Shown: positions 18,053-27,357, counted from the first letter of the stretch. The stretch: 64,000 bases of DNA from an uncultured Clostridium sp. (GCA_900541315.1 UQJF01000002.1:11004-75003), one strand, 5' to 3'. Translations and numbers: made by a program. The notes: a model not told the origin generated them from the letters alone.

Positions 18053-19240
18053 TTATTTTTCTTTTGTGCGTCTCATATAGTCCTCATACAGCGGAGACAT
18101 GCCTCTTAAGTAAGATACGATTTCCTTGATCTGGTCTACTACATAATCCATTTCTTCCATAGTGTTCTCTTCACTTAATGTCAGACGCAGGGAACCATGT
18201 GCGATCTCATGAGGCAATCCGATAGCTAACAGTACATGAGACGGATCTAAGGAACCGGAAGTACATGCAGAACCGCTGGAACCGCAGATACCAGCCATAT
18301 CTAACTTGATCAGTAAAGACTCACCTTCAATAAACTGGAATGCAAAGTTTACATTGTTTGGCAGACGGTTGGTTCTGGAACCGTTGACTCTGGTAAATGG
18401 AACCTCCTCTGTCACACGCTTGATCAGATAATCTCTTAACTGAGTCTCTTTTGCAATACGCTCATCCATGGTTTCCATAGCGATCTGGGCTGCTTTTCCG
18501 TATCCTACGATACCAGGAACATTTTCAGTACCTGCACGGCGCTTACGCTCCTGGGCTCCGCCGTGGATAAAGGAACGGATCTTTACACCAGTACGGATGT
18601 ACAAAAAGCCGATTCCCTTTGGTCCGTTTAACTTATGACCACTGGAGCTTAACATATCAATATGACACTCATCTACATTGATCGGCACATGGGCATAAGC
18701 CTGCACAGCGTCAGTATGGAACAAAATACCATGTTCCTTTGCGATCTCACCGATCTCCTTAATAGGCTCAATGGTTCCGATCTCATTGTTCGCAAACATA
18801 ATAGAGATCAAAATGGTATCCGGACGGATTGCTTTCTTTAATTCATCTAATTTTACAACACCATTTTCATCTACATCCAGGTAAGTTACCTCATAACCTC
18901 TCTTTTCCAGATACTGACAGGTATGGAGAATGGCATGATGCTCGATCTTGCTGGTGATGATATGCTTGCCCTTTGCACTGTAAGCCTCTGCTGTAGCAAC
19001 CAGTGCCCAGTTGTCAGATTCGCTTCCGCCTGCTGTAAAGTAAATCTCATTGGTTTTTGCACCTAAAGACTTTGCAATGATCTCTCTTGCATTTGTAACT
19101 GCCTTTTTGCTCTCTGCTGAAAATGTATACACAGAAGAAGGATTTCCATAATATTCTGTAAAATAAGGAAGCATTGCTTCCACAACCTCCGGCCTTGTTT
19201 TGGTAGTGGCTGCATTATCAAGATAAATCAGTTTTTCCAT
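18053..19240 (-). CDS. nifS: Cysteine desulfurase, NifS/IscS type
   Basis: This PLP enzyme converts cysteine to alanine and a protein persulfide. Visible motifs are YLDNAATTKTRPEV at the N terminus, the PLP lysine in SSGHKLNGPKGIGF near residue 203 and the catalytic loop SSGSACTSGSLDPSH near residue 325. The short catalytic loop with the SGSAC pattern fits the NifS/IscS group. It is the first gene of nifS-nifU-mnmA and has a promoter at 19318-19346. No IscR-type regulator is adjacent. Confidence 0.95.
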   Translation of the reverse strand: MEKLIYLDNAATTKTRPEVVEAMLPYFTEYYGNPSSVYTFSAESKKAVTNAREIIAKSLGAKTNEIYFTAGGSESDNWALVATAEAYSAKGKHIITSKIEHHAILHTCQYLEKRGYEVTYLDVDENGVVKLDELKKAIRPDTILISIMFANNEIGTIEPIKEIGEIAKEHGILFHTDAVQAYAHVPINVDECHIDMLSSSGHKLNGPKGIGFLYIRTGVKIRSFIHGGAQERKRRAGTENVPGIVGYGKAAQIAMETMDERIAKETQLRDYLIKRVTEEVPFTRVNGSRTNRLPNNVNFAFQFIEGESLLIKLDMAGICGSSGSACTSGSLDPSHVLLAIGLPHEIAHGSLRLTLSEENTMEEMDYVVDQIKEIVSYLRGMSPLYEDYMRRTKEK

Positions 19241-19317
19241 AATAAATCTTACCGCCTTTCTTAACATTCTAAAAGCTTTCGGGTATTTCCCGTTTATAAA
19301 CTATTTTGCTGCCTTTT

Positions 19318-19346
19318 ACTATAGCATAGTATTCCAGGAAACTCAA
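19318..19346 (-). promoter_or_regulatory. Probable sigma-A promoter of nifS-nifU-mnmA
   Basis: On the minus strand TTGAGT, a 17-nt spacer and TATAGT are seen about 78 nt before the nifS start. A small CGGG-AAATA-CCCG hairpin lies in the leader. Confidence 0.5.
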
Positions 19347-19400
19347 TGTGAATACCCGATTGTTTTAATTTCATACAAAGTTAGTTGGTTTATCTCCCTT

Positions 19401-20900
19401 TTACCGCAGGATCATCCCTAAAAACATACCATAACAGGCTGTTATGATGCCCATACGTAATACTATTGCCACAACAGAACCGGTTACAGGGATTGCTGCG
19501 CAAAAGGCCCTGTCGATCCCCATGCTGATAAAAAGGGCAAAGCCCGGCTTTAAAAGACATTCTATCATATTGCATTGAAAATCCGCCTGTCTTCCTACAG
19601 ATATGCAGCACAAAAAAGCCAGAAACAGTTCACTGACCAGAAATCCCCATAAATATCCACGGATCCCAAAAACGGGAACTGCAAAAAGCACAAAGGCCAG
19701 GCGGATCCCCATAGCTACTATGTTCTGTAAAAATGTAGTTCCTGTTTTTCCAAGACCGTTCTGTATGCTTCCCATGGTAGTGGCCAGATACATAAAAGGA
19801 CATAGCCAGCATAAGACCGTGATAAAAGACCCGGAAAGTTCACTGCGAAAGATCATTGTTCCCAGGTTTTTCCCAAACCTTGTAAAAATACCGATGCATA
19901 AGATTCCCATATAACAGCTGCATTTAAAAGATAATGCTGCCATGGTAGAAATGCGTCCCTGCTCCTTCATTGCCTGGGCTCTGGCAGCTGACGGAAGCAA
20001 AAGAACTGCCATGGAATTAGTGATCGCTGATGGAAACAGGATAAATGGCAGTGCCATACTGGTAAGTACCCCGTATACGGATAATGCCTCTTTGTTGGTA
20101 AGACCATGATCAATAAGGCGGCTGGGGATCAATATTGCTTCTGCGCTTCCAAGAAGATTTAACACCAGGCGGTTTCCCATGAGAGGAAGAGCCAGAGTCA
20201 GGATTGGGACCAGATTTTTTCTCTCTTTACCCCCTTCTCTCTCCCCCTTCTGGGGCGGCACCAGAAGCAGCGCCAGAAATGTAAACGCCGCTGAAGCCAT
20301 TTCCCCGATCACATGCCCTTCTACCGCCAGTCCCACAGTCACAGGTTTACCATTTTTTTCCAGATATATGACCAGCAGCCACACAGCACCCATACGGATC
20401 ATCTGCTCTGCGATCTGTGAAAAAGAAGGAATATGTGCCTTGTTCATTCCATAATAATAGCCGTTAATGCAGGCGTGAAGACAGGCAAATGGTACAGAAA
20501 CTGCCAATACCGGCAGATACCTGGCCGCCTGAGGCTCTGAAAGAACATTAGAAGCCAGAAATATTTTCCCTTTGCATAGCAGCAAAACAGGGATCACCGA
20601 AAGGCTTAATGACAAAGCCAGGCCACATAAAAAAACAGACCAGCCTTTCTTACGGTTAGCAGCCACATACTGGGACAGTGCCGTCTGGATGGAGCCTGCA
20701 CATAAGGCAAAGGCAATGCTGAAAAAAGGATGGATCATATTATAAAGCCCCAGACCTTCTGCCCCGATGGTACGTGACATATAGATCCTGTAAAAAAAGC
20801 CTAAAATACGGCAGAAAAGCCCAGCTCCGGTAAGAAGCAGAGTCCCTTTGACAAATTCTTTTCTCCCTGGTGAAAGAAACTGGCTCACATTAAGATCCAT
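19401..20900 (-). CDS. SpoVB/MurJ-like polysaccharide flippase
   Basis: The 499-residue integral membrane protein has about 12-14 hydrophobic segments and belongs to the MVF/MATE-like oligosaccharide flippases. The N terminus (FVKGTLLLTGAGLFCRILGF) and IGAEGLGLYNMIHP near residue 43 are typical of SpoVB, the spore cortex precursor transporter. SpoVB-like paralogs also act in vegetative cells, so the assignment to sporulation is inference. The start has AAGGAG 9 nt upstream. A family C motif lies 24 nt before the start codon. Confidence 0.82.
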   Translation of the reverse strand: MDLNVSQFLSPGRKEFVKGTLLLTGAGLFCRILGFFYRIYMSRTIGAEGLGLYNMIHPFFSIAFALCAGSIQTALSQYVAANRKKGWSVFLCGLALSLSLSVIPVLLLCKGKIFLASNVLSEPQAARYLPVLAVSVPFACLHACINGYYYGMNKAHIPSFSQIAEQMIRMGAVWLLVIYLEKNGKPVTVGLAVEGHVIGEMASAAFTFLALLLVPPQKGEREGGKERKNLVPILTLALPLMGNRLVLNLLGSAEAILIPSRLIDHGLTNKEALSVYGVLTSMALPFILFPSAITNSMAVLLLPSAARAQAMKEQGRISTMAALSFKCSCYMGILCIGIFTRFGKNLGTMIFRSELSGSFITVLCWLCPFMYLATTMGSIQNGLGKTGTTFLQNIVAMGIRLAFVLFAVPVFGIRGYLWGFLVSELFLAFLCCISVGRQADFQCNMIECLLKPGFALFISMGIDRAFCAAIPVTGSVVAIVLRMGIITACYGMFLGMILR

Positions 20901-20924
20901 GATCCATTCTCCTTACTATCCAAT

Positions 20925-20947
20925 GTACTCTCAAAATCTGAAAGTAC
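20925..20947 (-). repeat. Family C motif (copy C1)
   Basis: On the minus strand it reads GTACTTTCAGATTTTGAGAG then TAC and is nearly palindromic (GTACTTTCA against TGAGAGTAC). It ends 24 nt before the start codon of the flippase gene, the same place the other family C motifs occupy. Confidence 0.55.
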
Positions 20948-20975
20948 ATCATAAAATGCGTTATTCCAATATATG

Positions 20976-21011
20976 AAAAAAAGGCCTGAAGTATTCAAAA
21001 CTCCAGACCTT
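20976..21011 (-). terminator. Rho-independent terminator of folT
   Basis: On the minus strand AAGGTCTGGAGT pairs with ACTTCAGGCCTT and is followed by seven T. Confidence 0.85.
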
Positions 21012-21038
21012 CCCACTATTAGAAGTATCTTAGCTATA

Positions 21039-21599
21039 TTATTTTTTTTCTTCTTTCACAAGCTTAAAAATACCTGTCACATCTAAAACTTTTGCAATAT
21101 TATAGAAAATAAAAGCATCAATAGGACACATAATGGCATTCTTTACTAATCTCGCCGGAAGAAGTACTGAAAATGCCTTTCCATAAAGAATAGACAGGCA
21201 CCAGGTATTAAGGATCACATTACATATGATCGCCACTACTACATGAGCAGCAAGCACCCGCCAGAAGCTTAATTCTTTCTTATAATAAAAACTGCCGTAG
21301 ATCAGGCCTGCAAGCATGGCGATCAAAGTAAAGCCCGGAAAAAATGCCCCTGTAGGCTTGATGAGATATTTTAAAATATCCATAGCGCCTGCAAAAACAC
21401 TTCCTACCACCGGTCCAAACAGCATATGAACAATCTCATTGGGAATGCCTGAAAAACCAATGCGAAGGGTACTTCCAAGCTCAATACTTAAAGAACCTAA
21501 TACAATGGCAATAGCTCCTAACATGGCGCAGACCGTAACGGTCTTTACCTGTCTTAACTGTCTGAAGGAACCGGTAAACAAAGTTGCTAATCTTTCCAT
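21039..21599 (-). CDS. folT: Folate ECF transporter S component FolT
   Basis: The 186-residue membrane protein is the substrate-binding S subunit of an energy-coupling-factor importer. It has about six hydrophobic segments and the family pattern TVCAMLGAIAIVLG, FSGIPNEIVHMLFGPVVG and DILKYLIKPTGAFFPGFTL. The folate assignment rests on these motifs together with the tetrahydrofolate riboswitch just upstream. The general EcfA/EcfT modules are not in the window. AGGAGG precedes the start, and a strong terminator shows it is a single-gene unit. Confidence 0.9.
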   Translation of the reverse strand: MERLATLFTGSFRQLRQVKTVTVCAMLGAIAIVLGSLSIELGSTLRIGFSGIPNEIVHMLFGPVVGSVFAGAMDILKYLIKPTGAFFPGFTLIAMLAGLIYGSFYYKKELSFWRVLAAHVVVAIICNVILNTWCLSILYGKAFSVLLPARLVKNAIMCPIDAFIFYNIAKVLDVTGIFKLVKEEKK

Positions 21600-21664
21600 A
21601 AAAAAATTACCTCCTTTGCAGATACCTCATACTACAATCGGAGATAATCAAGATTTTCTCTGAT

Positions 21665-21774
21665 GCAGCGGGATGCGGCTCATGTACCGCAGGAACAGTT
21701 TCAAAAACTGCCCCTTTCGTCTGGTTGACAACTCCCTGTTCAGCCGGCACTTAACGCACATAAACCTACTCTGC
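21665..21774 (-). ncRNA. Tetrahydrofolate riboswitch
   Basis: Read on the minus strand, the leader begins GCAGAGTAGGTTTATGTGCG and continues GTTAAGTGCCGGC, AGGGAGTTGTC, CCAGACGAAAGG, and closes with GAGCCGCATCCCGCTGC. These are the conserved blocks of the THF riboswitch in the right order and spacing. The 3' end lies about 65 nt before the folT start, which has a long AGGAGG site, so control could act on translation. Confidence 0.92.
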
Positions 21775-21807
21775 TTTCTTATGTTGTTTTATAGTTATTT
21801 TTAAGTA

Positions 21808-21835
21808 ACTATACTCCATTTTTATGGATTTGCAA
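21808..21835 (-). promoter_or_regulatory. Probable promoter of the riboswitch-folT unit
   Basis: TTGCAA, a 16-nt spacer and TATAGT on the minus strand. The expected start of transcription is about 25 nt before the riboswitch. Confidence 0.5.
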
Positions 21836-21914
21836 GTATTTTTTTACACACATTCTGATTTTTCTTCTGTTTTCACTTCTATTTTCACTGCTGCTTTTAC
21901 TTTTATTTTTGCAT

Positions 21915-22937
21915 TTATGGTCTCCAGTAAAAAGTACCGTTTTTCTCTTCCCTGACTGCAAAATCTTCATCCCGAAGATATTCCAGACAGGAAAAACACT
22001 TGCTCATGACCATTTTTAATTTAATAAATTCATCCGTATCCTTTGGCAGCTGGGGCATGCCATAGGCAATAGATGCGATCTCACGAATGGTTTTTGGCCG
22101 TCTGCTGTGTTCCAGGATATTATGAACGATCTCCATTTTATCCAGATAAGAAAACACGATCCTTCCTACTACTCTTTTAGGATCTGTAATGTGCTTTCCG
22201 TGGGCAGGAAACAACAAACAGTCACTAAACTCATGCCTGAACCGCTCCATGGAAGCAAAATATCCCTTTAGAAGATGCTCATCCGGATATGTTGTTGCAA
22301 CAATCGGTACAATTCCATCAATCACCTGATCCGCACAGAAAAATATCTTATTCTCCTTATCAAAAAGTCCCAGCTGTCCAAAGGTATGTCCCTTTAGCTC
22401 TACCGTTTCAAAGGTATAATCCCCATATTTGAGCACTTCACCAGGGCCAATAGGCTTATAAGGGAAATCCTGTACTTCAAACATCCAGCCGCTGTGATTT
22501 TCCACTTCCTTGCGCACCTGTTCAAACATATCCCATATCTGCGGTGTTCCCTCCTCTGTCACTCCCACTCTATGAAGGACTTTTGCCTGCACCAGTGGAT
22601 CTGTATTTCCGGAACTGTAAAACAGACAGTCATATGGATGGCGTTCCTCTAAAGGATTCATATAAATAGTCGCACCGCGGTCTGCGTAGATACTTGCCAG
22701 ACCAGAATGATCATGATGTTTATGAGTCATGAACACATCCAGATCTTCGTAAGCAATCCCCAGTTCTCCTAAAACACTTTCCATCTTTTTTAAACATCTT
22801 TCATCCCGGAAGCCGGTATCGATCATCAAACTTCTCCCGCCCTTTTTCCCCGGAATTATAAAAATATTGATCTTATTTGTAACCCCCCGGTCCGTTTCCA
22901 GAAGAACCTCATAAATACCTGGCTGGCACTCTATCAT
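21915..22937 (-). CDS. MBL-fold metallo-hydrolase
   Basis: The 340-residue protein has the metallo-beta-lactamase fold. The metal motif HKHHDH is near residue 70 (FMTHKHHDHSGL), with a further ligand in ELKGHTFGQLG and a late histidine in LFPAHGKH. The fold is followed by a C-terminal helical domain of about 90 residues, as in thioesterase-like or glyoxalase-like members. The substrate is unknown. The start at 22937 has GAGGAG upstream. A promoter is visible at 22969-22997. Confidence 0.85.
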   Translation of the reverse strand: MIECQPGIYEVLLETDRGVTNKINIFIIPGKKGGRSLMIDTGFRDERCLKKMESVLGELGIAYEDLDVFMTHKHHDHSGLASIYADRGATIYMNPLEERHPYDCLFYSSGNTDPLVQAKVLHRVGVTEEGTPQIWDMFEQVRKEVENHSGWMFEVQDFPYKPIGPGEVLKYGDYTFETVELKGHTFGQLGLFDKENKIFFCADQVIDGIVPIVATTYPDEHLLKGYFASMERFRHEFSDCLLFPAHGKHITDPKRVVGRIVFSYLDKMEIVHNILEHSRRPKTIREIASIAYGMPQLPKDTDEFIKLKMVMSKCFSCLEYLRDEDFAVREEKNGTFYWRP

Positions 22938-22968
22938 AACTGTTCTCCTCCTGTATCTTCTGATAACA

Positions 22969-22997
22969 AGTATAAAACATTCCCATATCATTGTCTA
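22969..22997 (-). promoter_or_regulatory. Probable promoter of the MBL-fold gene
   Basis: TAGACA, a 17-nt spacer and TATACT on the minus strand, 31 nt before the start codon. Confidence 0.55.
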
Positions 22998-23096
22998 TAT
23001 TTTTTCACATAGCCCGGTCCTGTTGGCAAATCCTCCCAGCCATTACATTATGGCGCTGTATACTGGTTTCAAAAGTGCCTGACCGTGTACCATTAC

Positions 23097-23135
23097 AAAA
23101 AGGACTCTCTCCAGTCACCTGGAAAAAGTCCCTTC
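23097..23135 (-). terminator. Rho-independent terminator after the HPr-like gene
   Basis: On the minus strand AAGGGACTTTTTCCAG pairs imperfectly with CTGGAGAGAGTCCTTTTT. Confidence 0.75.
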
Positions 23136-23171
23136 TAAAAATCGTTTTTTAATTAAATCTCAATATTTTAC

Positions 23172-23399
23172 CTATGCTGCAAACTGTGCAATCTCATCTA
23201 AAAGGTTCTGGCACTCATCTGTATGAAGGATCACTTCTACAGTCTTAGAACGAGCAAGGGATAAAACACCTACGATAGACTTGGCATCTACTACCATGCT
23301 GCCGTATTTAACGTCTGCATCGTACTCATAACGGTTCATAATACGTACAAAATCAATGATCTCTTCTGGCTGGTCGAATTTTAACTCAATCTTCTGCAT
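23172..23399 (-). CDS. HPr-like protein lacking the phosphocarrier histidine
   Basis: The 75-residue protein matches HPr over its second half: GSMVVDAKSIVGVLSLAR corresponds to the region around regulatory Ser46 of HPr. The N-terminal active-site loop GIHARP is absent and is replaced by PEEIIDFVR, so it cannot accept phosphate on His15. It may be a regulatory HPr/Crh-type protein that keeps the serine, or a protein with a new role. The start at 23399 has AGGAGG upstream. It is divergent from a YesN-type regulator. Confidence 0.82.
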   Translation of the reverse strand: MQKIELKFDQPEEIIDFVRIMNRYEYDADVKYGSMVVDAKSIVGVLSLARSKTVEVILHTDECQNLLDEIAQFAA

Positions 23400-23599
23400 T
23401 TTCGGTTCCTCCTGATCGTATATAAAAAATATCACAACCGGTACCTGTTGGGGATGTGGCTTACAATAAGCCAGGTCCCGGCTGTGCAGGTTATCTTTTG
23501 GATGTTTTTATGATAACATTCCTTTTTTGGGGATTCCATGGTAAAATCCTATCATATACGGTAATATTTTTTGATTTTGAATATGGAGTAATAAATCCT

Positions 23600-25147
23600 A
23601 TGAAATTATTGATCGTTGATGACGAAAAACTGACCCGTGAAGGTATTTTAAAAAGCCTTCCCTTAGAAAAGCTGGGGATCCATCAGACTTTCCTGGCCGA
23701 CGACGGCATACATGGCCTTAAAATTGCCTTAAAGGAAAAGCCGGACCTGATCCTTACAGACGTGCGCATGCCCCGCATGAGCGGCGTGGAAATGGCCGAG
23801 GAGATACTTAAAGTGCTCCCCAATGCCATTATCCTGTTCATGAGTGCTTATTCTGATAAAGAATACTTAAAAGCAGCTATTAAGTTAAAGGCTGTCAGCT
23901 ACGTAGATAAGCCTCTTGATATGAACGAACTTACAGAAGCCTTATCCGAAGGCATCCGCCAGTACAAGTCCATTTATGCTTCTCTGAATGCCAAATGGAT
24001 GCACGAATACAATCTGCGATCCCAGCTGGCACAGCTTTTAACAGAAGCAGATCCAGACGAACAGGCTCCTGTGATCGGAGCACAGTTAAAACCTCCTGTA
24101 GGGGAAAATTCTTATTTTACAGCCCTGATCCTGGATTGCCTTACCCCAGTATCTGAACTGCCTTCTGGACATATCAACGAAATACAGCACAGCTTTCAGG
24201 AATATCTGGCACAAAAAGGATTTCAGGCCCTTGATTTTGTTAAAACAGACCGTTTTATCATCTATTTTATCTGCAGCAATGAAAAACCTGAAAAGACCAT
24301 TTTGATCAACTGTGCCACAGACCTTAAAGACCGTTTTAAAGGACTGACTTCCTTCTTCCTCTCCATGGGACCTGCGGTTTTGGGATTTAAGCGTGCTTCT
24401 TTCTCATTTGAAACTGCAAGAGAACTTTTAAAGCGAAGCTTCTTCCATGACCCTGATACTCTTTTAATGGAAACAGAAAACGAGGTCGCCAACCAGCCTC
24501 TTACAGATATCACGATGGATCTGACTGTGGCACTTACCAATAAAAATGAAGAAGCTGCCCTTGCTGCCGCCGACCATTTCTATCAGTCTGTACACAACAG
24601 CCCGGCAATCTCCTCCAGCCAGGTCCGTGACCTGTATTTTAAGTATCTGGTGAAATTAGATGAGATCAGTATGTCTAACCATATCTCCCTGTGGCAGAGA
24701 GAAGGTCTGGAATCCGAATCTATCTGGGAAGGGATCATGGCTTGTGCAGCTTTAAAAACACTTCATCAGTTCTTCTGTGAAAAAATAAAGCTGTATTTTG
24801 AGCGCCTGCTCTCAAACAAAGATGAAAACCCGGTGGTATTCCAGATCAAGGAATACCTGCATCACAATTATGCTGTTCCATCTCTGTCAGTACCTGATAT
24901 CAGTGAACATGTACATTTATCTCCTGCTTATGTGTGTACTTTATTTAAAAGCGAAACCGGCCAGACCTTAAATCAGTATCTTACTGATTACCGGATCAAA
25001 ATGTCCAAGCAGTTTTTAAGTGATCCTCTTTATAAGATCACAGATATTTCTGCAAAAGTAGGCTACAGTGACGGAAATTATTACAGTAAAGCCTTTCGCA
25101 AGATCGTAGGGCTTTCACCATCTGAATACAGGGAGAAGATGCTTTAA
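23600..25147 (+). CDS. YesN-like response regulator, REC plus AraC-type DNA-binding domain
   Basis: The 515-residue protein has an N-terminal receiver domain (MKLLIVDDEKLTREG; phosphorylated Asp in LILTDVRMP near residue 54; Lys in VSYVDKPLD). A long middle region follows, and the C-terminal AraC helix-turn-helix domain (ISEHVHLSPAYVCTLFK, VGYSDGNYYSKAFRKIVG) ends the protein. YesN regulators usually switch on neighbouring carbohydrate import genes, but none adjoins this pair. The start at 23600 fits the family N terminus; GGAG lies 11 nt upstream. Its stop overlaps the start of the kinase gene by one base (TAATG). Confidence 0.93.
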   Translation: MKLLIVDDEKLTREGILKSLPLEKLGIHQTFLADDGIHGLKIALKEKPDLILTDVRMPRMSGVEMAEEILKVLPNAIILFMSAYSDKEYLKAAIKLKAVSYVDKPLDMNELTEALSEGIRQYKSIYASLNAKWMHEYNLRSQLAQLLTEADPDEQAPVIGAQLKPPVGENSYFTALILDCLTPVSELPSGHINEIQHSFQEYLAQKGFQALDFVKTDRFIIYFICSNEKPEKTILINCATDLKDRFKGLTSFFLSMGPAVLGFKRASFSFETARELLKRSFFHDPDTLLMETENEVANQPLTDITMDLTVALTNKNEEAALAAADHFYQSVHNSPAISSSQVRDLYFKYLVKLDEISMSNHISLWQREGLESESIWEGIMACAALKTLHQFFCEKIKLYFERLLSNKDENPVVFQIKEYLHHNYAVPSLSVPDISEHVHLSPAYVCTLFKSETGQTLNQYLTDYRIKMSKQFLSDPLYKITDISAKVGYSDGNYYSKAFRKIVGLSPSEYREKML

Positions 25148-26982
25148 TGAACTTTTTTGACCGGATCCTTCATTATTATATTTATGACATGCGTTTAAAG
25201 AAAAAGCTGGTGGTATCCCATACCATCCTTTTTCTGTTGCCTACAGCCGTCCTCATCTGCTTTCTATTTTTAAATATTTTCCGCATTGTCATAGATGACG
25301 CCCTCCGTTCTGAGCAGGCCTTAAGTTCCCAGTCTGTGCTGTCTGCGGAAAATCTGGTATCTCATGTGACCCATGCTTCTGACACGCTGAATTCTTCTTA
25401 TGTGATCCGGGATATGTTTGACATTTCAAACGCCCAGGCCCAGAGCCTGATACCATCCAGAAATAAAATAAATAACCTGTTACGCCTAGCAGATACCCTT
25501 ACAGACCACTCTCTCATCGAATCTGTAACCTTTTACTATGACGACCATATCTATCATAAACTTGAACAATTTAACACTGATACCCAGAAGCTGTTCCTGC
25601 CTCTTTCCCAGGTTTCCAGTCCATGGTTAAAACACTTTGAAACAACAGGAGCATCCCAGCTTTTTGTTCCTAAAGTCGATCTTTCTGAAAAAGAGGTAAC
25701 GGAACATGGTCCTCTCGCCTATATCAAGCCTATTTTTTACCGTTCCTATGATGGCGATCCAGAATTCATTGCTGCCTACTCTGCCATTTATTTCTCTGAA
25801 GATGCATTTGAAGAGATCTTAAAAAAAGATTCTACTATAAAAGATGAATTTTCTTTTCTTATAAATGATGACCTGGATCTAATATCTGCTTCTGATCCAT
25901 CTCTATTTTCAAATAACCTGGCGATCCAGGCTTTACAATCTGACCCATCAGCCAGCGGACAGTTCCAGCTGATAAACTACAGGGAATTTTCTGCCTATAC
26001 TGCCTGCTTCCCATTAAAAAATACAGACTGGTATATGTGTTCCCTGATCCCCAGAAACCAGGTGGCTGGTATAGGCCACTCCGTTGTAACTAATTTTGCC
26101 GTCACCTATGGCATGATCGCACTATTTGCCCTTTTCATCGCCTACAAACTGTCTGAATCAATCGCTGACCGTATCATCGGCGTAGCACTGCAGATGGAAA
26201 CCATACGAAAAGGACGGCCGGAACCTTTGGAACTTTCTGATGCCGGAAACGATGAGATCGGTGTATTATCCGGAACTTATAATTATATGACGGCTGAGAT
26301 CAATCATCTGATGGACTATGAAGAAAAAGCTGCAAAAGAACTGCGGAATGCGGAATTTAGGGCACTTCAGGCACAGATCAATCCTCATTTTCTTTACAAT
26401 ACACTGGATATGATCAACTGGCTTTCTCAGTCCGGACAAAGTGAAAAGGTAACTGAGGCTATCCAGGCTCTTACCCGTTTTTACCGTCTGACCCTTGGGA
26501 GCCGGGATCTGATCAGCACAGTACATGACGAAGTGACCCATGTAACCCTTTATATGCAGCTTCAAAATATGCGTTATAACGACTGTGCGGAATTTATTGC
26601 CGATGTACCTCCGGAGCTTGACAGTTTTTCTATTCCAAGGCTTACCTTTCAGCCTATTGTGGAAAATGCGCTGCTTCATGGCATTATGATGAAAGAAGAG
26701 AAAAAAGGGACCATCCTGCTCACAGGATGGAAAGAAGGAAATGATATCGTATTCATTATCTCTGATGACGGAGCCGGAATCCCACCGGAAAAGCTGGATT
26801 CCCTTCTAGATGAGCACACACAGGCTGTTGTAGGATCCTCATCAAGACACATAGGGGTATCAAATACTAACCTACGTCTGAAAAGCCTTTACGGAAGCAA
26901 ATACGGCCTTTCCTTTACCAGCGTACCTGGTCAGGGAACAGAAGTTACCCTGCGGATCCCGGCGCTGGAAGATGAATTTTAA
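25147..26982 (+). CDS. YesM-like sensor histidine kinase
   Basis: The 611-residue membrane kinase has one membrane segment near residue 25 and another near 320, enclosing a large extracellular sensor domain. HAMP-like, His-kinase and ATPase regions follow. The phosphorylated His is in QINPHFLYNTLDMINWL near residue 415. The N box is VENALLHGI near residue 503 and the G box ISDDGAGIPPEK near residue 536. It is the partner of the YesN-like regulator directly upstream. The signal is unknown, and no binding protein gene is adjacent. Its stop overlaps the convergent alkyltransferase-like gene by 4 nt. Confidence 0.93.
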   Translation: MNFFDRILHYYIYDMRLKKKLVVSHTILFLLPTAVLICFLFLNIFRIVIDDALRSEQALSSQSVLSAENLVSHVTHASDTLNSSYVIRDMFDISNAQAQSLIPSRNKINNLLRLADTLTDHSLIESVTFYYDDHIYHKLEQFNTDTQKLFLPLSQVSSPWLKHFETTGASQLFVPKVDLSEKEVTEHGPLAYIKPIFYRSYDGDPEFIAAYSAIYFSEDAFEEILKKDSTIKDEFSFLINDDLDLISASDPSLFSNNLAIQALQSDPSASGQFQLINYREFSAYTACFPLKNTDWYMCSLIPRNQVAGIGHSVVTNFAVTYGMIALFALFIAYKLSESIADRIIGVALQMETIRKGRPEPLELSDAGNDEIGVLSGTYNYMTAEINHLMDYEEKAAKELRNAEFRALQAQINPHFLYNTLDMINWLSQSGQSEKVTEAIQALTRFYRLTLGSRDLISTVHDEVTHVTLYMQLQNMRYNDCAEFIADVPPELDSFSIPRLTFQPIVENALLHGIMMKEEKKGTILLTGWKEGNDIVFIISDDGAGIPPEKLDSLLDEHTQAVVGSSSRHIGVSNTNLRLKSLYGSKYGLSFTSVPGQGTEVTLRIPALEDEF

Positions 26983-27332
26983 ATTTTCAGTCTGCAAAAC
27001 TCTTCTGCAAAGGCTTCCGCCTCTTCCAGTGTGTTTTTCCATCCATATTGCTTCAGGTCCACCTGGTTATCCATGGACACTTCCACTCCTTCTTCTTCTA
27101 ATAGAAGACGCTGAAGGTCCGGATAATCAAAAGAAGCTGCACCGGAAAGAATCCCTTTGCTGTTTACCACCTTATAAGCTGGCACTTCACCTGCCAGCTC
27201 TTTTTTTAACCCGTATCCTACCTGTCTGGCATTCTTTGGGAAACCGCATAAAAGAGCTGCCTGTCCATAAGTAATGACTTTTCCTTTGGGAATTGCCCGG
27301 CATACGATCCCCAGCCTTTTATAAAAATCCAT
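26979..27332 (-). CDS. Alkyltransferase-like protein (MGMT fold without the acceptor cysteine)
   Basis: The 117-residue protein matches the DNA-binding domain of O6-methylguanine-DNA methyltransferase (VCRAIPKGKVITYGQAALLC, then NARQVGYGLKK). The active-site PCHR is replaced by PAYKVVNSKG, so the methyl-accepting Cys is missing. Such ATL proteins bind alkylated guanine and hand it to nucleotide excision repair. The length fits ATLs. It is divergent from a wall-binding protein gene across the 159-bp inverted repeat of family C. Confidence 0.88.
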   Translation of the reverse strand: MDFYKRLGIVCRAIPKGKVITYGQAALLCGFPKNARQVGYGLKKELAGEVPAYKVVNSKGILSGAASFDYPDLQRLLLEEEGVEVSMDNQVDLKQYGWKNTLEEAEAFAEEFCRLKI

Positions 27333-27357
27333 TTTTCATACCCCCTATGCACCAGAT

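Noticed and set aside
23040-23090. A possible further family A copy (GTATACTGGTTTCAAAAG to GTGTAC)
   Set aside because: Similarity to the arm is too short and patchy to separate from chance.
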